A stretch of 64,000 bases of DNA from Nostoc edaphicum CCNP1411. GTDB taxonomy: Bacteria > Cyanobacteriota > Cyanobacteriia > Cyanobacteriales > Nostocaceae. Shown piece after piece: positions 46,405 to 55,629 of this stretch (its first letter is position 1; every line of letters begins with the position of its first letter). The stretch is from NCBI RefSeq assembly GCF_014023275.1, contig NZ_CP054698.1:5355001-5419000 (forward strand). The letters are read 5' to 3'. The translations under genes and the position numbers were made by a program. The notes beneath the pieces are model-generated. The model was not told the DNA's origin and made no database searches. It worked only from the letters and a program-made list of their open reading frames with translations.

Positions 46405-47067
46405 GTGGAAAAAAGAAGAGACAATGGGCGAATAGTTACAAATGCTATCTCGTTTCTTTTAAATCGAATAACTCTGGTTGTGATTGCAGTTGCTCTTGTG
46501 CTGTTTATTGGAGGTAGGTTTGAAATAGCAAGCGCAAATCAACCTAACGCAGAATTAGAAATTCAAAAATTAACATCCTGTTACGCCCTGGGAACTGACG
46601 CTATTGGTAGAGGAAATCTACTAGAAGGAAAAAATATTTATCGGGATTGTTTTACTCAAGATTCAGTCCTCACTGCTATTTTTCCTGATGGCGCAAGTGA
46701 AACACGTTATGGGACAGATTCTTGGGCAGATTTTGTCTATTCAGTATTTCAAGGAAATGGATATCAAGCTACCCAACACTTAATAGGTACGATAAACATT
46801 TCAATTGAGAATAATAAAGCAACAGCTACCTCTTATCTCCATGCGACTCATAAACGTTCAGAAACCAGCATTGATGTCGCTAATGGCACTTATGAAGATA
46901 AACTCATCAAAACAAATGGGCGTTGGAAAATTCGTAATCGTACTCTCAAACTTATCGATTTCTTGAATCTCAGTTCCCCAACTACTGCTTCCTCAAGCAC
47001 TAATGCCCGAAGCACTAATTCTTCTGCTACCTTTGTCAGACCAAATATACCTCGTTTAAAAGAATAA
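46405..47067 (+). CDS. Membrane-anchored or secreted NTF2/SnoaL-like protein
   Basis: A 220-residue protein from GTG 46405, with AAGGTGG at 46391-46397 upstream. Residues 20-45 are a hydrophobic signal-anchor (ITLVVIAVALVLFIGG, then ASA). Residues about 52-185 have the shape of an NTF2-like cone: YALGTDAIGRGNLLEGKNIYRDCFTQDSVLTAIF, then HLIGTINISIENNKATATSYLHATHKR and DKLIKTNGRWKIRNRTLKL. A Ser/Thr-rich tail follows. SnoaL-like proteins are often small-molecule cyclases or hydrolases, but no catalytic residues are evident. Single gene with a strong terminator. Confidence 0.75.
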   Translation: MEKRRDNGRIVTNAISFLLNRITLVVIAVALVLFIGGRFEIASANQPNAELEIQKLTSCYALGTDAIGRGNLLEGKNIYRDCFTQDSVLTAIFPDGASETRYGTDSWADFVYSVFQGNGYQATQHLIGTINISIENNKATATSYLHATHKRSETSIDVANGTYEDKLIKTNGRWKIRNRTLKLIDFLNLSSPTTASSSTNARSTNSSATFVRPNIPRLKE

Positions 47068-47132
47068 TTCTTCAGGACAGAATGGGATTAATACGGGTTG
47101 CATAAGTCTTCTTTACCTCCTTAATAACATAG

Positions 47133-47166
47133 AAAAAGGGGTGAATATTTAAATTCACCCCTTTTT
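47133..47166. terminator. Strong bidirectional terminator
   Basis: AAAAAGGGGTGAAT (47133-47146) pairs perfectly with ATTCACCCCTTTTT (47153-47166). It lies between convergent genes, with A-run and T-run on the two sides so that it works both ways. Confidence 0.85.
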
Positions 47167-47248
47167 TCTTTGCTACTTGATTGAAACATAGTGCAAGGTC
47201 AAATTCAGTTTGATTTCAATAATTGGAAGCTTTGACAAACTTTTGCAG

Positions 47249-47668
47249 TTAGCCTTGATTCTGTTTAATGTATGAATAGAGAAGTTCGCGATCGCTCTGC
47301 GGATTTACAATTAAGCATGGACTATTCCCGTGATTTCCATTACTTACAAGAACAACAGTAATACCTATCCGGGGGCAAACCCCTAAGCAACTGGTGCTAA
47401 CCACCCGAAAATCACCCCATAAGCCCTCAAATTTTAAACGAGACTTCAACCAATTCTCTAAGTCTTCGGAAGCCGTTGAGCCTGACTGCTCGTTTGCACA
47501 TTGTGAACATACAAGCACCAAACCAGACTCCCATCGGGGAGAAACAGTTGGAATGGAAGTTTCTAATGGGCGAGAGTTTATTACAGGCGATGGTTGCTGA
47601 GAATTAGATGAAAACTCCTTGAAGATACGTCGGAGTAATACTTTAATACGCTGGATCAATTTTTTCAT
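47249..47668 (-). CDS. (2Fe-2S) thioredoxin-like ferredoxin domain protein
   Basis: A 139-residue protein. The basic N-terminus (KKLIQRIKVLLRRIF) is followed by a variable linker and then a thioredoxin-like ferredoxin domain from about 50. The candidate cluster ligands are the cysteines of LVCSQCANEQ and TSCLGVCPRIG. This arrangement matches the family of 2Fe-2S thioredoxin-like proteins related to the NuoE/cobalamin-associated ferredoxins. Redox role unknown. Start ATG 47668. Confidence 0.7.
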   Translation of the reverse strand: MKKLIQRIKVLLRRIFKEFSSNSQQPSPVINSRPLETSIPTVSPRWESGLVLVCSQCANEQSGSTASEDLENWLKSRLKFEGLWGDFRVVSTSCLGVCPRIGITVVLVSNGNHGNSPCLIVNPQSDRELLYSYIKQNQG

Positions 47669-47846
47669 GTACGACCACCTATTTCTCTGACAGGATAGTG
47701 TAAATTTCCTGTTTAGTCTGTTCTAGTAGATCGTCCAAAAAATGCTAACCTATGCCAAGCAGACATGATATTACTATCTTTAATTGCAACTCAGTATTAC
47801 AATCTAGGGGTTCCCACTCGCTGGGGAAACTATATGGAATCAAAAC

Positions 47847-48239
47847 ATGACTAAGCTGATCGAATACGAAGAAGCCAGCGACGAAGTACGTGCAGTGTAT
47901 GATGACATCCGCGTTACACGTCAAAATGACTACATCAATAACTTCTGGAAAGCCATAGCCAACCATCCCCCCACTTTACAACGAACGTGGCAAACGCTAA
48001 AGGAAGTGATGAGCAGTCCTGGTGAGATTGATCCACTAATGCGCGAACTGATTTATATCGCCGTGAGTGCAACCAATGGCTGTGAGTACTGCATCGCCTC
48101 GCACACAGCGGCGGCGCGTGCCAAGGGTATGAATGATACTATGTTTGGGGAACTAATGGCGATCGCAGCCACAGCCAACATGACCAATCGCCTCGCCAAC
48201 GGCTATCAGATTCCAATAGACGAGAAATTCAAGACGTAG
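47847..48239 (+). CDS. Carboxymuconolactone decarboxylase / AhpD-like family protein
   Basis: A 130-residue protein with the AhpD-type motif CEYCIASH (C79, C82, H86) in a helical context, suggesting thiol-dependent peroxidase or disulfide reductase chemistry. ATG 47847. The next gene, an alpha/beta hydrolase, starts 55 bp downstream on the same strand, so the two may be co-transcribed. The family includes both CMD decarboxylases and AhpD alkylhydroperoxidases; the CxxC makes the latter more likely. Confidence 0.85.
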   Translation: MTKLIEYEEASDEVRAVYDDIRVTRQNDYINNFWKAIANHPPTLQRTWQTLKEVMSSPGEIDPLMRELIYIAVSATNGCEYCIASHTAAARAKGMNDTMFGELMAIAATANMTNRLANGYQIPIDEKFKT

Positions 48240-48294
48240 CAGTACCGCCTTGTCTATCCCTGCTTCAAAATAAGGTTTAGCAGAATTATTCACT

Positions 48295-49116
48295 ATGCCC
48301 AAGGTTCAGATTAACGGGATTGATTTGTTCTACGACATTAAGGGAACAGGTGAGCCTTTGCTATTAATAGCTGGCTTTCTTTGTGATCATGCTTATTGGT
48401 CGCTGATTATGCCATCGCTGGTTTCGCAGTATCAAGTCATTCGCTTGGATAACCGAGGTATGGGGAGAAGTTCTGCTCCCGAAAGTCCCTATAGTTTGAA
48501 ACAGATGGCTGGTGACGTTGCAACATTGCTTGACCACATCGGAATTAATCAGGTGCATCTAGCTGGTCATTCAATGGGTAGTCAGATAGCCCAAGAACTA
48601 GTGTTAGCGCACCCTGAAAAGGTAAAAAGTCTGATGCTACTTTCATCTTTGGCAAAAGGTGATGCATTATTCAACAGCATCATCGAGACTTGGGGCGATC
48701 TTCCTAATAATGTAGACTTAAAACTTTATGAAAAAGTCGTATTGCCCTGGATATTTACAGATGCGTTTTACTCGATTCCTGGAATGATCGAAGGTCTGAT
48801 TGAATTTGCCATCAGATATCCTTTTCCACCTGCAACTCATTCACTCTATCATCACAGCCAAGCCATCCTTGGTAGTGACACAACAAATCTTCTCCAACAA
48901 ATTCATTGTCCTACCTTAGTTCTAGTTGGGAAACAAGATATTCTCACTCCACTAAAGTTTTCTCAGCAACTTGCTCAAGGAATTCCCAATGCTGAACTTG
49001 TAGTCATCGAACGTGGTGGTCATGGCTTCTTGATTGAGTCGCCGGATGCTGTGGTTTCAGCCATGCTCAACTTTCTGGGGAAGTTGAAGCCCGCTTATAG
49101 CAATTTTGGATTTTAG
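48295..49116 (+). CDS. Alpha/beta fold hydrolase
   Basis: A 273-residue hydrolase. The nucleophile elbow is AGHSMGSQ (S93); the acid is probably the D of VGKQDILTPL (about 219); and the histidine is in GGHGFLIE (about 247). The oxyanion region near the N-terminus is LLIAGFLCDHAYW. Lid-like residues about 140-170 are aromatic. Substrate is unknown (esterase, lactonase and 3-oxoadipate enol-lactonase-like sequences share this pattern). Probably in an operon with the AhpD-like gene. Confidence 0.88.
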   Translation: MPKVQINGIDLFYDIKGTGEPLLLIAGFLCDHAYWSLIMPSLVSQYQVIRLDNRGMGRSSAPESPYSLKQMAGDVATLLDHIGINQVHLAGHSMGSQIAQELVLAHPEKVKSLMLLSSLAKGDALFNSIIETWGDLPNNVDLKLYEKVVLPWIFTDAFYSIPGMIEGLIEFAIRYPFPPATHSLYHHSQAILGSDTTNLLQQIHCPTLVLVGKQDILTPLKFSQQLAQGIPNAELVVIERGGHGFLIESPDAVVSAMLNFLGKLKPAYSNFGF

Positions 49117-49309
49117 ATTTTGGATTTTAGATTACTTGCTAAAACCCTGTTTCGAGAATCCCAAATAATATTAACTATCTTAAATTTGATATTCTGCTCA
49201 ATTCGTCGATTTTAACTTTACAGATTATTACTATTTAACTAGCTGACGTAATTTTTTAAATAAAATATTTACCAGACTTAATGTTAGTATAAATATAATT
49301 TAATGTCTG

Positions 49310-50419
49310 ATGATACCTCTTACTGTTGGCGATCCGATTCCGTGGTTCATTCTTCCCTCAACCTCAAATCCAACCTTTCACTTTAATTCTGTTGGCGGAT
49401 ACCGTAGTATTTTGTTTTTTTTCGGAAGTTCTAAAAACAACTATATTCGGAAGATTATTGATGATTTTTCTAACCAGCAGCAGCAGTTAGCTACGTATCA
49501 AGTGCCATTCTTTGGTGTGAGCATAGACACAGATGACACTTTTCTGGCAGAGTTAATACAGAATAAAACTTATTTTAAATTTCTTTGGGATTTTGAACGG
49601 AAAGTTAGTTTCCAATACGGTGTTTGTCAACCAAATAAGCAGGCAAATAACGAACTACAATACAGACCAACAATTTTTGTTTTGGATGAAAATCTACGAG
49701 TTATACAGGTTTTGCCAATCTTAGCTACTACTCAACCTTGTGAGCAAGTATTTGAGTTTATCAAAAGCTTACCGGCAATCTCACAAAATATTCCAGCCGC
49801 AAGACAAGCACCTGTTTTATTCATACCAAATGTGCTGAATCAAAGCTTTTGCCAACATTTAATTGATTTGTACGAGGCAGATGGTGGTGAAGATTCTGGC
49901 TTCATGCGACAAATCGACGGTAAAACAGTTGGAGTTTATGACTATGAATTTAAAAAACGCCGAGATTATTTAATTTCTGATCCTCAACTATTGAAGCAAA
50001 TCAATGAACTGATGATGCGACGGGTTAAACCAGAAATAGAGAAAGCGTTCCAGTTTAGTATCACTCGCTTTGAACGGTACTTGGTATCCTGCTACGAAGC
50101 AACTGATAAAGGCTTCTTTAATCGTCATCGCGATAATACTACCACAGGTACGGTACACCGAAGATTTGCTATGTCACTGAATCTCAATACTGGCGCTTAC
50201 GAAGGCGGAGAACTACGATTTCCAGAGTATGGACTCCAGCTTTATAGTCCCAATGCGGGAGAAGCAGTGATTTTTTCTTGCTCTCTACTGCATGAAGCTA
50301 CTCCTGTAACAAGTGGACGGCGTTTTGTTCTTCTGTCGTTCTTTTACAATGACCAAGATGCCCGATTAAGGGAAGAAAATAGCAAGTATGTTGTACTCGA
50401 TAATACTAATAGTGATTAG
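49310..50419 (+). CDS. Redoxin-like domain fused to a 2-oxoglutarate/Fe(II) prolyl-4-hydroxylase-type oxygenase
   Basis: A 369-residue two-domain protein. Residues 1-160 look like a peroxiredoxin/AhpC-TSA fold (VGDPIPWFILPST, SILFFFGSS, VSIDTDD, YRPTIFVLDEN). However the position that normally holds the peroxidatic cysteine, after the FFFGS strand, has SSKNN instead. Residues 165-350 are a prolyl-4-hydroxylase-like oxygenase with iron ligands H273, D275 and H328 and 2-oxoglutarate arginine R338 (HRDN and LLHEATPVTSGRR). A hydroxylase of protein or peptide targets is likely; target unknown. ATG 49310. Separate transcription unit, convergent with the oxoprolinase genes. Confidence 0.85.
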   Translation: MIPLTVGDPIPWFILPSTSNPTFHFNSVGGYRSILFFFGSSKNNYIRKIIDDFSNQQQQLATYQVPFFGVSIDTDDTFLAELIQNKTYFKFLWDFERKVSFQYGVCQPNKQANNELQYRPTIFVLDENLRVIQVLPILATTQPCEQVFEFIKSLPAISQNIPAARQAPVLFIPNVLNQSFCQHLIDLYEADGGEDSGFMRQIDGKTVGVYDYEFKKRRDYLISDPQLLKQINELMMRRVKPEIEKAFQFSITRFERYLVSCYEATDKGFFNRHRDNTTTGTVHRRFAMSLNLNTGAYEGGELRFPEYGLQLYSPNAGEAVIFSCSLLHEATPVTSGRRFVLLSFFYNDQDARLREENSKYVVLDNTNSD

Positions 50420-50432
50420 CTAAACTTTCTAA

Positions 50433-51998
50433 TTAAGAGATTTGACCAAATCCACCGCCGCCAGGAGTTTCTATTATAAAAACATCTCCAGTTTTCATCT
50501 CTACTGTTGCTGTGCTGTCTAAATTTTCTTCGATTCCATTCTGACGTTGTATCCAGTTGCATCCTACTTTTCCTGCTTCCCCACCATTTAATCCAAAGGG
50601 AGGAATCAGCCGATGCCCAGAGAGAATATTAGCTGTAATCTGTTCTAGAAATCGAATGCGGCGAACAACTCCATTACCACCCGAATATTTTCCTTTACCA
50701 CCGCTATCAGGACGAAGACTAAAGCTTTCTAAAAGAACAGGATAACGGGTTTCTAAGACTTCTGGATCGGTCAAGCGGGAGTTCGTCATGTGGGAATGAA
50801 CACCATCAGTTCCGTCAAAATTAATCCCCGCTCCAGAGCCGCCGCAGATAGTTTCATAATATTGATATTGCTCATTACCAAAAGTAAAATTATTCATCGT
50901 TCCTTGAGAAGCAGCCATGACACCCAAAGCACCATATAAAGCATCGACAATGGTTTGAGAAGTTTCTACATTACCTGCTACTACTGCTGCGGGATAGGTT
51001 GGGTTGAGCATACAGCCAACCGGGATAATAATTTCTAGAGGATTAAGACACCCAGCATTGAGAGGAATATTATCATCAACTAAAGTACGGAAGACATATA
51101 AGACTGCTGCTTGAGTTACAGCTTTAGGAGCATTAAAATTACTATTTAGTTGTAGAGAAGTTCCAGTAAAATCAATGGTAGCACTGCGATTTTCTGGGTA
51201 AATCGTTACTTTAACTTGAATTTGCGCTCCATCATCCATTTTATAAGTAAATGAGCCATCCTTGAGAACTGCGATCGCACGTCTAACAGACTCCTCAGCA
51301 TTAGCTTGCACAAATTTCATATAAGCCTGAACAGTATCAAGCTCATATTGTGAAACCATTTTACGAAGTTCTTGAACTCCTCTTTCATTTGCGGCAATTT
51401 GTGCTTTGAAATCAGCTATATTTTGGTCAGGGTTACGAGCCGGATAAGTATGATTTGAGAGGTGCTGTTTTACTGCATTTTCTCGAAAATTTCCCTCTTC
51501 AACCAAAAGGAAATTATCAAAGAGAATTCCTTCTTCTTCTACTGTGGTACTGTTGGGAGGCATTGAACCAGGAGCAATTCCACCAATATCGGCTTGGTGT
51601 CCACGAGAAGCGACAAAAAAGAGGGGAGTGAAGCATGGATTATTTTCACTACTTTCCAAAAAAACTGGGGTAATTGTAGTGACATCAGGAAGGTGGGTTC
51701 CGCCGTTATAGGGGTTATTAGATAGATAGACATTTCCCGGTTTTATTGTGTCGCCTTTATCATTAATTAAACTACGGACACTTTCACTCATTGAGCCTAA
51801 ATGTACAGGAATATGAGGGGCATTTGCTACTAATAATCCTGATGAGTCAAAAATAGCGCAGGAGAAATCTAGCCTTTCTTTGATATTCACTGATGTGGCT
51901 GTATTTTGTAACACAATTCCCATTTGTTCGGCGATAAATTGATAGAGATTTTTGAATATTTCTAAACGGATTGGATCTGGTTGAGATTTTATGTGCAT
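50433..51998 (-). CDS. Hydantoinase B/oxoprolinase subunit family protein
   Basis: The partner subunit in ATP-dependent ring opening of hydantoins or 5-oxoproline. The 521-residue protein has VHLGSMSESVRSLI (61-74), LSNNPYNGGTHLPDVTTITPVF (about 90-112), SRGHQADIGGIAPGSMPPNST (about 130-150), GGNGVVRRIRFLE and the C-terminal ETPGGGGFG. It lies 94 bp behind the A-subunit gene on the same strand, so both are probably one operon. Substrate cannot be decided between hydantoin and 5-oxoproline types; free-living bacteria commonly use such pairs as 5-oxoprolinase. Confidence 0.9.
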   Translation of the reverse strand: MHIKSQPDPIRLEIFKNLYQFIAEQMGIVLQNTATSVNIKERLDFSCAIFDSSGLLVANAPHIPVHLGSMSESVRSLINDKGDTIKPGNVYLSNNPYNGGTHLPDVTTITPVFLESSENNPCFTPLFFVASRGHQADIGGIAPGSMPPNSTTVEEEGILFDNFLLVEEGNFRENAVKQHLSNHTYPARNPDQNIADFKAQIAANERGVQELRKMVSQYELDTVQAYMKFVQANAEESVRRAIAVLKDGSFTYKMDDGAQIQVKVTIYPENRSATIDFTGTSLQLNSNFNAPKAVTQAAVLYVFRTLVDDNIPLNAGCLNPLEIIIPVGCMLNPTYPAAVVAGNVETSQTIVDALYGALGVMAASQGTMNNFTFGNEQYQYYETICGGSGAGINFDGTDGVHSHMTNSRLTDPEVLETRYPVLLESFSLRPDSGGKGKYSGGNGVVRRIRFLEQITANILSGHRLIPPFGLNGGEAGKVGCNWIQRQNGIEENLDSTATVEMKTGDVFIIETPGGGGFGQIS

Positions 51999-52092
51999 TT
52001 TTGATTCCTTTTTCTAAAAAAAAGTGCAAATGTGTAACAAAGATAACTAATATTGATTCTCCTGCAAATACAGATTAAACCTGATAGATTCA

Positions 52093-54186
52093 TCAACCTT
52101 TACGCTTTAAAATCAGATGATTACGTTCAGTTAATCTGGCGTTCCAGTTAGGTTCAACTACAATTGTGCCAATTTTTTCAACGATGATCGCAGGGCCATT
52201 AATACTATCTTCTGGTTGCAAATCTTCCCGTCGATAAATAGGTGTATCATGCCATTTGTTATGACTAAACATTCTAACTGTCTCAACACATACGGGGGCT
52301 TCATCTAGAAAACGGGTACGAGTAATTAATGCTTCTTCGGGGGTATCCATTTTCTGAATTACTTCCACTGAAGCAGATTCGACAATTAAGCTTTTCTCTA
52401 ATTGAATAAAACCATAGCGAGATTGATGTTCAGTTTCAAACTCTTGTCGCATCATTACCACATTATCGGCAAAATTAACGCTCATGGGAGAGTTAGTTCC
52501 CTCATATTTTAAGTTAATTTTTCTGACTATTTCTACTTGACTCAGTGCCTCATCTATTTCACTTCTAGCTTGAGTTTCTAAATATTCCATTAACTGCTGT
52601 AACTGAGGTATTAATCCTTGGCTTAAAGGTTGTTCAACTCCTCCTTCTCTAATTGCCCGCACATCCGCTAATCCCATGCCATAAGCAGAGAGAACGCCAG
52701 CATAAGGATGTAAAAATATTGTTTTCATTCCCAAGGTATCGGCAATTAAACAAGCAACCTGCCCACCTGCACCGCCAAAACAACAAAGCACATATTGGGT
52801 AACATCATAACCCCGTTGCAGACTGATTTTTTTTATTGCATTCGCCATATTTTCCACTGCGATCGCAATAAATCCAGCGGCTACTTCTTCGGGAGTAGAA
52901 TGATTTAATGTAATGGCTTGAATATCTTGGGCTAATTGTGTAAATTGCTGAATGACAGTATCTTTATCTAAAGGTGAATTTCCATCAATTCCAAAAACTG
53001 AGGGAAAATATTGTGGGTGGATTTTACCTAACATCACATTGGCATCAGTAACCGCTAATGGCCCACCACGCCGATAACAAGCAGGCCCAGGATTTGATCC
53101 AGCAGATTTAGGCCCAACACGATAACTAGAACCATCAAAAAAGAGAACTGAACCACCGCCAGCAGCAATAGTATTAATTGCTAATACAGGAACTCGCATC
53201 CGCGCCCCAGCAATTTCCGAATCTAGTTGTCGTTCATACTCTCCTTTAAAGTGGGCAACATCTGTACTGGTTCCACCCATATCAAAGGTAATAACTAACT
53301 CGAAACCTGCTCTTTTACTAGTTTGGACTGCGCCAACAATACCGCCAGCCGGGCCACTTAAAATACTATCTTTACCTTGAAATTGTTCGGCTGCAACTAA
53401 ACCGCCATCAGATTTCATGAACATTAATTTGACTTCGGGTAACTGACTCGCTACTTGGTTGACGTAGCGCCGCAGAATAGGAGTTAAATAAGCATCGACT
53501 ACTGTTGTATCTCCTCGGCTAACCAACTTCATTAAGGGACTAACTTGATGGGATACGGATATCTGCGTAAAGCCAATTTCTTGGGCAAGCTGGGCTATTT
53601 GTTGTTCATGATTGGGATAGCGATCGCTGTGCATAAAAACAATCGCACCACTCCGAATTCCTGTGTGGTAAACTGCTTGTAAGTCACTTTTGACTTGTTC
53701 AATATTTATCGGTATTAATTCATTTCCTTTGGCATCATAGCGTTCATCTATCTCAATCACCTGCTCATAAAGCATGGTTGGTAAAACGATATGGCGAGCA
53801 AAGATATTAGGACGATTTTGGTAGCCAATTCGCAGCGCATCTTTAAACCCTTTAGTGATGAGAAGAACGACGCGATCGCCTTTCCTTTCTAATAGCGCAT
53901 TTGTTGCTACAGTTGTCCCCATTTTTAGCACTTCTATCGCTTCTGTAGGAATGGGTTCGTTGTTCGTAATACCTATGATATCCCGAATACCTTGGATGGC
54001 TGCATCTTGGTATTGTTCAGGATTTTCTGAAAGTAGTTTGTAGACTATTATCCATTGATGATTAGACAAAGGGACAATTAAAAAACGTTTAGGATGTTTT
54101 GAGAGTCCATCTATAATTGCTTGATTATTAGTAACAGCAACAATATCTGTGAATGTTCCACCACGGTCAGCAAAAACTTTCAACAT
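52093..54186 (-). CDS. Hydantoinase A/oxoprolinase subunit family protein
   Basis: The nucleotide-binding subunit of the same pair, 697 residues. The N-terminal ATPase-fold motif is FADRGGTFTDIVAV (4-17). TTVATNALLERKGDRVVLLITKGFKD follows near 90-115, GPAGGIVGAVQTSKRAGFELVITFDMGGTSTDVAHF near 275-310 (second phosphate-type motif), and CCFGGAGGQVACLIADTLG near 470. It is first in the operon with the B subunit. ATG 54186. The two-gene layout is bacterial; in eukaryotes the halves are fused. Confidence 0.9.
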   Translation of the reverse strand: MLKVFADRGGTFTDIVAVTNNQAIIDGLSKHPKRFLIVPLSNHQWIIVYKLLSENPEQYQDAAIQGIRDIIGITNNEPIPTEAIEVLKMGTTVATNALLERKGDRVVLLITKGFKDALRIGYQNRPNIFARHIVLPTMLYEQVIEIDERYDAKGNELIPINIEQVKSDLQAVYHTGIRSGAIVFMHSDRYPNHEQQIAQLAQEIGFTQISVSHQVSPLMKLVSRGDTTVVDAYLTPILRRYVNQVASQLPEVKLMFMKSDGGLVAAEQFQGKDSILSGPAGGIVGAVQTSKRAGFELVITFDMGGTSTDVAHFKGEYERQLDSEIAGARMRVPVLAINTIAAGGGSVLFFDGSSYRVGPKSAGSNPGPACYRRGGPLAVTDANVMLGKIHPQYFPSVFGIDGNSPLDKDTVIQQFTQLAQDIQAITLNHSTPEEVAAGFIAIAVENMANAIKKISLQRGYDVTQYVLCCFGGAGGQVACLIADTLGMKTIFLHPYAGVLSAYGMGLADVRAIREGGVEQPLSQGLIPQLQQLMEYLETQARSEIDEALSQVEIVRKINLKYEGTNSPMSVNFADNVVMMRQEFETEHQSRYGFIQLEKSLIVESASVEVIQKMDTPEEALITRTRFLDEAPVCVETVRMFSHNKWHDTPIYRREDLQPEDSINGPAIIVEKIGTIVVEPNWNARLTERNHLILKRKG

Positions 54187-54611
54187 TACTATGTTTACTC
54201 GACACTATAGAGGTAGCATAACAATAGCCAGCAATATTGCTTGAAAGTTTGTTAAAGAAAAATACAGAGTTCAGAATTATCTTCCCAGTCTACAATCTCT
54301 AGTACAGCACAGCGTAAATAAACCACCCATTCCCAATCAACAAAACCCTTACGCTGTTTTAATTTTTAATTTTTAATTTCGCTTGGGTGCAGTACAGTTT
54401 TGACCTCTCTCCAAACCTCTCTCCTTTTAGGAGAGAGGCTTTGAATCTTACTCCCCTTTCCTTGAAGGAAAGGAGCTGGGGGTTAGGTCTGTATTTCATG
54501 CAATTGGGAACCGCTATATCATTAGTACCAAATGACTAATGACTAAATGGGCGGGTTGCTATACCTTCTACCCCTTGAAATGATGGGATTACCGCCGATT
54601 TTCGTTGATTA
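54187..54611. repeat. Intergenic region packed with repeats (family B element and two hairpins)
   Basis: A second copy of the family B element is at 54298-54397, with ends CTAGTACAGCACAGCG/CGCTTGGGTGCAGTACAG and the core AATAAACCACCCATTCCC. CCTCTCTCC hairpin arms are at 54416-54424 and 54430-54438. A CCTTTCCTT palindrome is at 54455-54473. TAATGAC heptamers are near 54530. There is no gene. These probably include the terminator of the cyclic-nucleotide-binding gene's neighbour. Confidence 0.75.
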
Positions 54612-55052
54612 TTAACTCCGCAAAGAGGTCACATTCATATCATCATTTAATCTGCGAATCAGACGGGATAATTCACGAATGATATTCACTGCAATTTCGG
54701 GAGTTTCTTCGATCGCATCATACAGCTGCTCTTGCGTCAGTTCTAAAAATTCACAAGGTTCCAGAGTCGTTGCGGTGGCGGAACGAGGTTGAGTATCAAA
54801 TACTGCCATCTCCCCGAAGTATTTTCCCTGTTCCACCTCTGCCAATTGTTTATTCCCAATGTGAACTTTAACCCGACCTGACACGACAATATAGAGCGAT
54901 CGCCCTTCTTCTCCCTGTCGAAAGATGGTGTAATTAGCTGGAAATGACAATTCGTTCATCACTGAAGTGAGCCGCACAATAAAATCATCCCGCAATTCCT
55001 TAAAAATGGGGACTCGCCGGACAAATAATAAACGGTCAACACTGGTTAACAT
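54612..55052 (-). CDS. Stand-alone cyclic nucleotide-binding domain protein
   Basis: A 146-residue protein that is essentially one CRP-type cNMP-binding domain. The phosphate-binding cassette reads YFGEMAVFDTQPRSATATT (about 88-106) with the conserved E and R. There is no DNA-binding helix-turn-helix, only a C-terminal helix (IAVNIIRELSRLIRRLNDDM). Such free domains can regulate partners by binding cAMP. ATG 55052. Transcribed toward the oxoprolinase genes but separated from them by the repeat-filled gap. Confidence 0.85.
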   Translation of the reverse strand: MLTSVDRLLFVRRVPIFKELRDDFIVRLTSVMNELSFPANYTIFRQGEEGRSLYIVVSGRVKVHIGNKQLAEVEQGKYFGEMAVFDTQPRSATATTLEPCEFLELTQEQLYDAIEETPEIAVNIIRELSRLIRRLNDDMNVTSLRS

Positions 55053-55629
55053 AATTACAAGTTAAAATCCAACATTACTGAACATCTTAAAACTGAAGTT
55101 AGAGGGCGATTAGTCATATTAACCGATGTTGAATGCTAGCTGCCAAGAATATCCCAGGCTTTAGCATCTGAAAAGAGTTCTCTTCAATAGGAGCGATGCC
55201 TACGGCGGTAAACTACGCTCTTAAACTTCTCAGATACTAACTCAGTATTAGGTATGACGAACTGCTACTCTCTCCTATGCGGTTTAGTTGTCATGTAGAA
55301 AGCCCAAAACATATAGTCAATTTGTTAATCACTTTTATTTATCGTTTTAAAAAACAAGAGTATTTGCTCTTATTTGGCTAAAAGCCATAATATTGAGTTC
55401 ATTAGCTCCCAAGGTACCTTGCTGAGAAAAAAATCACCAATTTGATTAGAGGCATAGTTTAGCGCTATAGGCATCGCCTCCAAAAATCCTACAAGTTGGA
55501 AAATTGACTGATTACTAGCGAACCTCGATTGGTTGTCGTTAGGTAAAACAGTCAGAAAATCTCCTGAACTGCATTCACATTGAGAAGCAGAGTAAGACAA
55601 ACAGCATTGAATTATCGTGAGCAACAATT
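55053..55629. other. Gap upstream of the CadD-like gene with a 55-bp shared motif
   Basis: 577 bp with no credible gene. A small GAGCG...CGCTC hairpin lies at 55191-55220. The sequence 55319-55373 matches 56420-56474 upstream of the pentapeptide gene (45 of 55 positions, ungapped). The 250 bp after it could be an untranslated leader. Confidence 0.5.
55319..55373 (+). promoter_or_regulatory. 55-bp conserved upstream element, copy 1
   Basis: Begins AATTTGTTAATCACTT and ends TATTTGCTCTTAT. Its match at 56420-56474 begins AATTTATTAATCACTT and ends identically. It is upstream of the CadD-like gene; function unknown, perhaps a shared promoter or regulator site. Confidence 0.5.

Noticed and set aside
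55370..55627. 85-codon minus-strand frame upstream of the CadD-like gene
   Set aside because: No ribosome site or motif; it overlaps the probable leader and promoter of the CadD-like gene.
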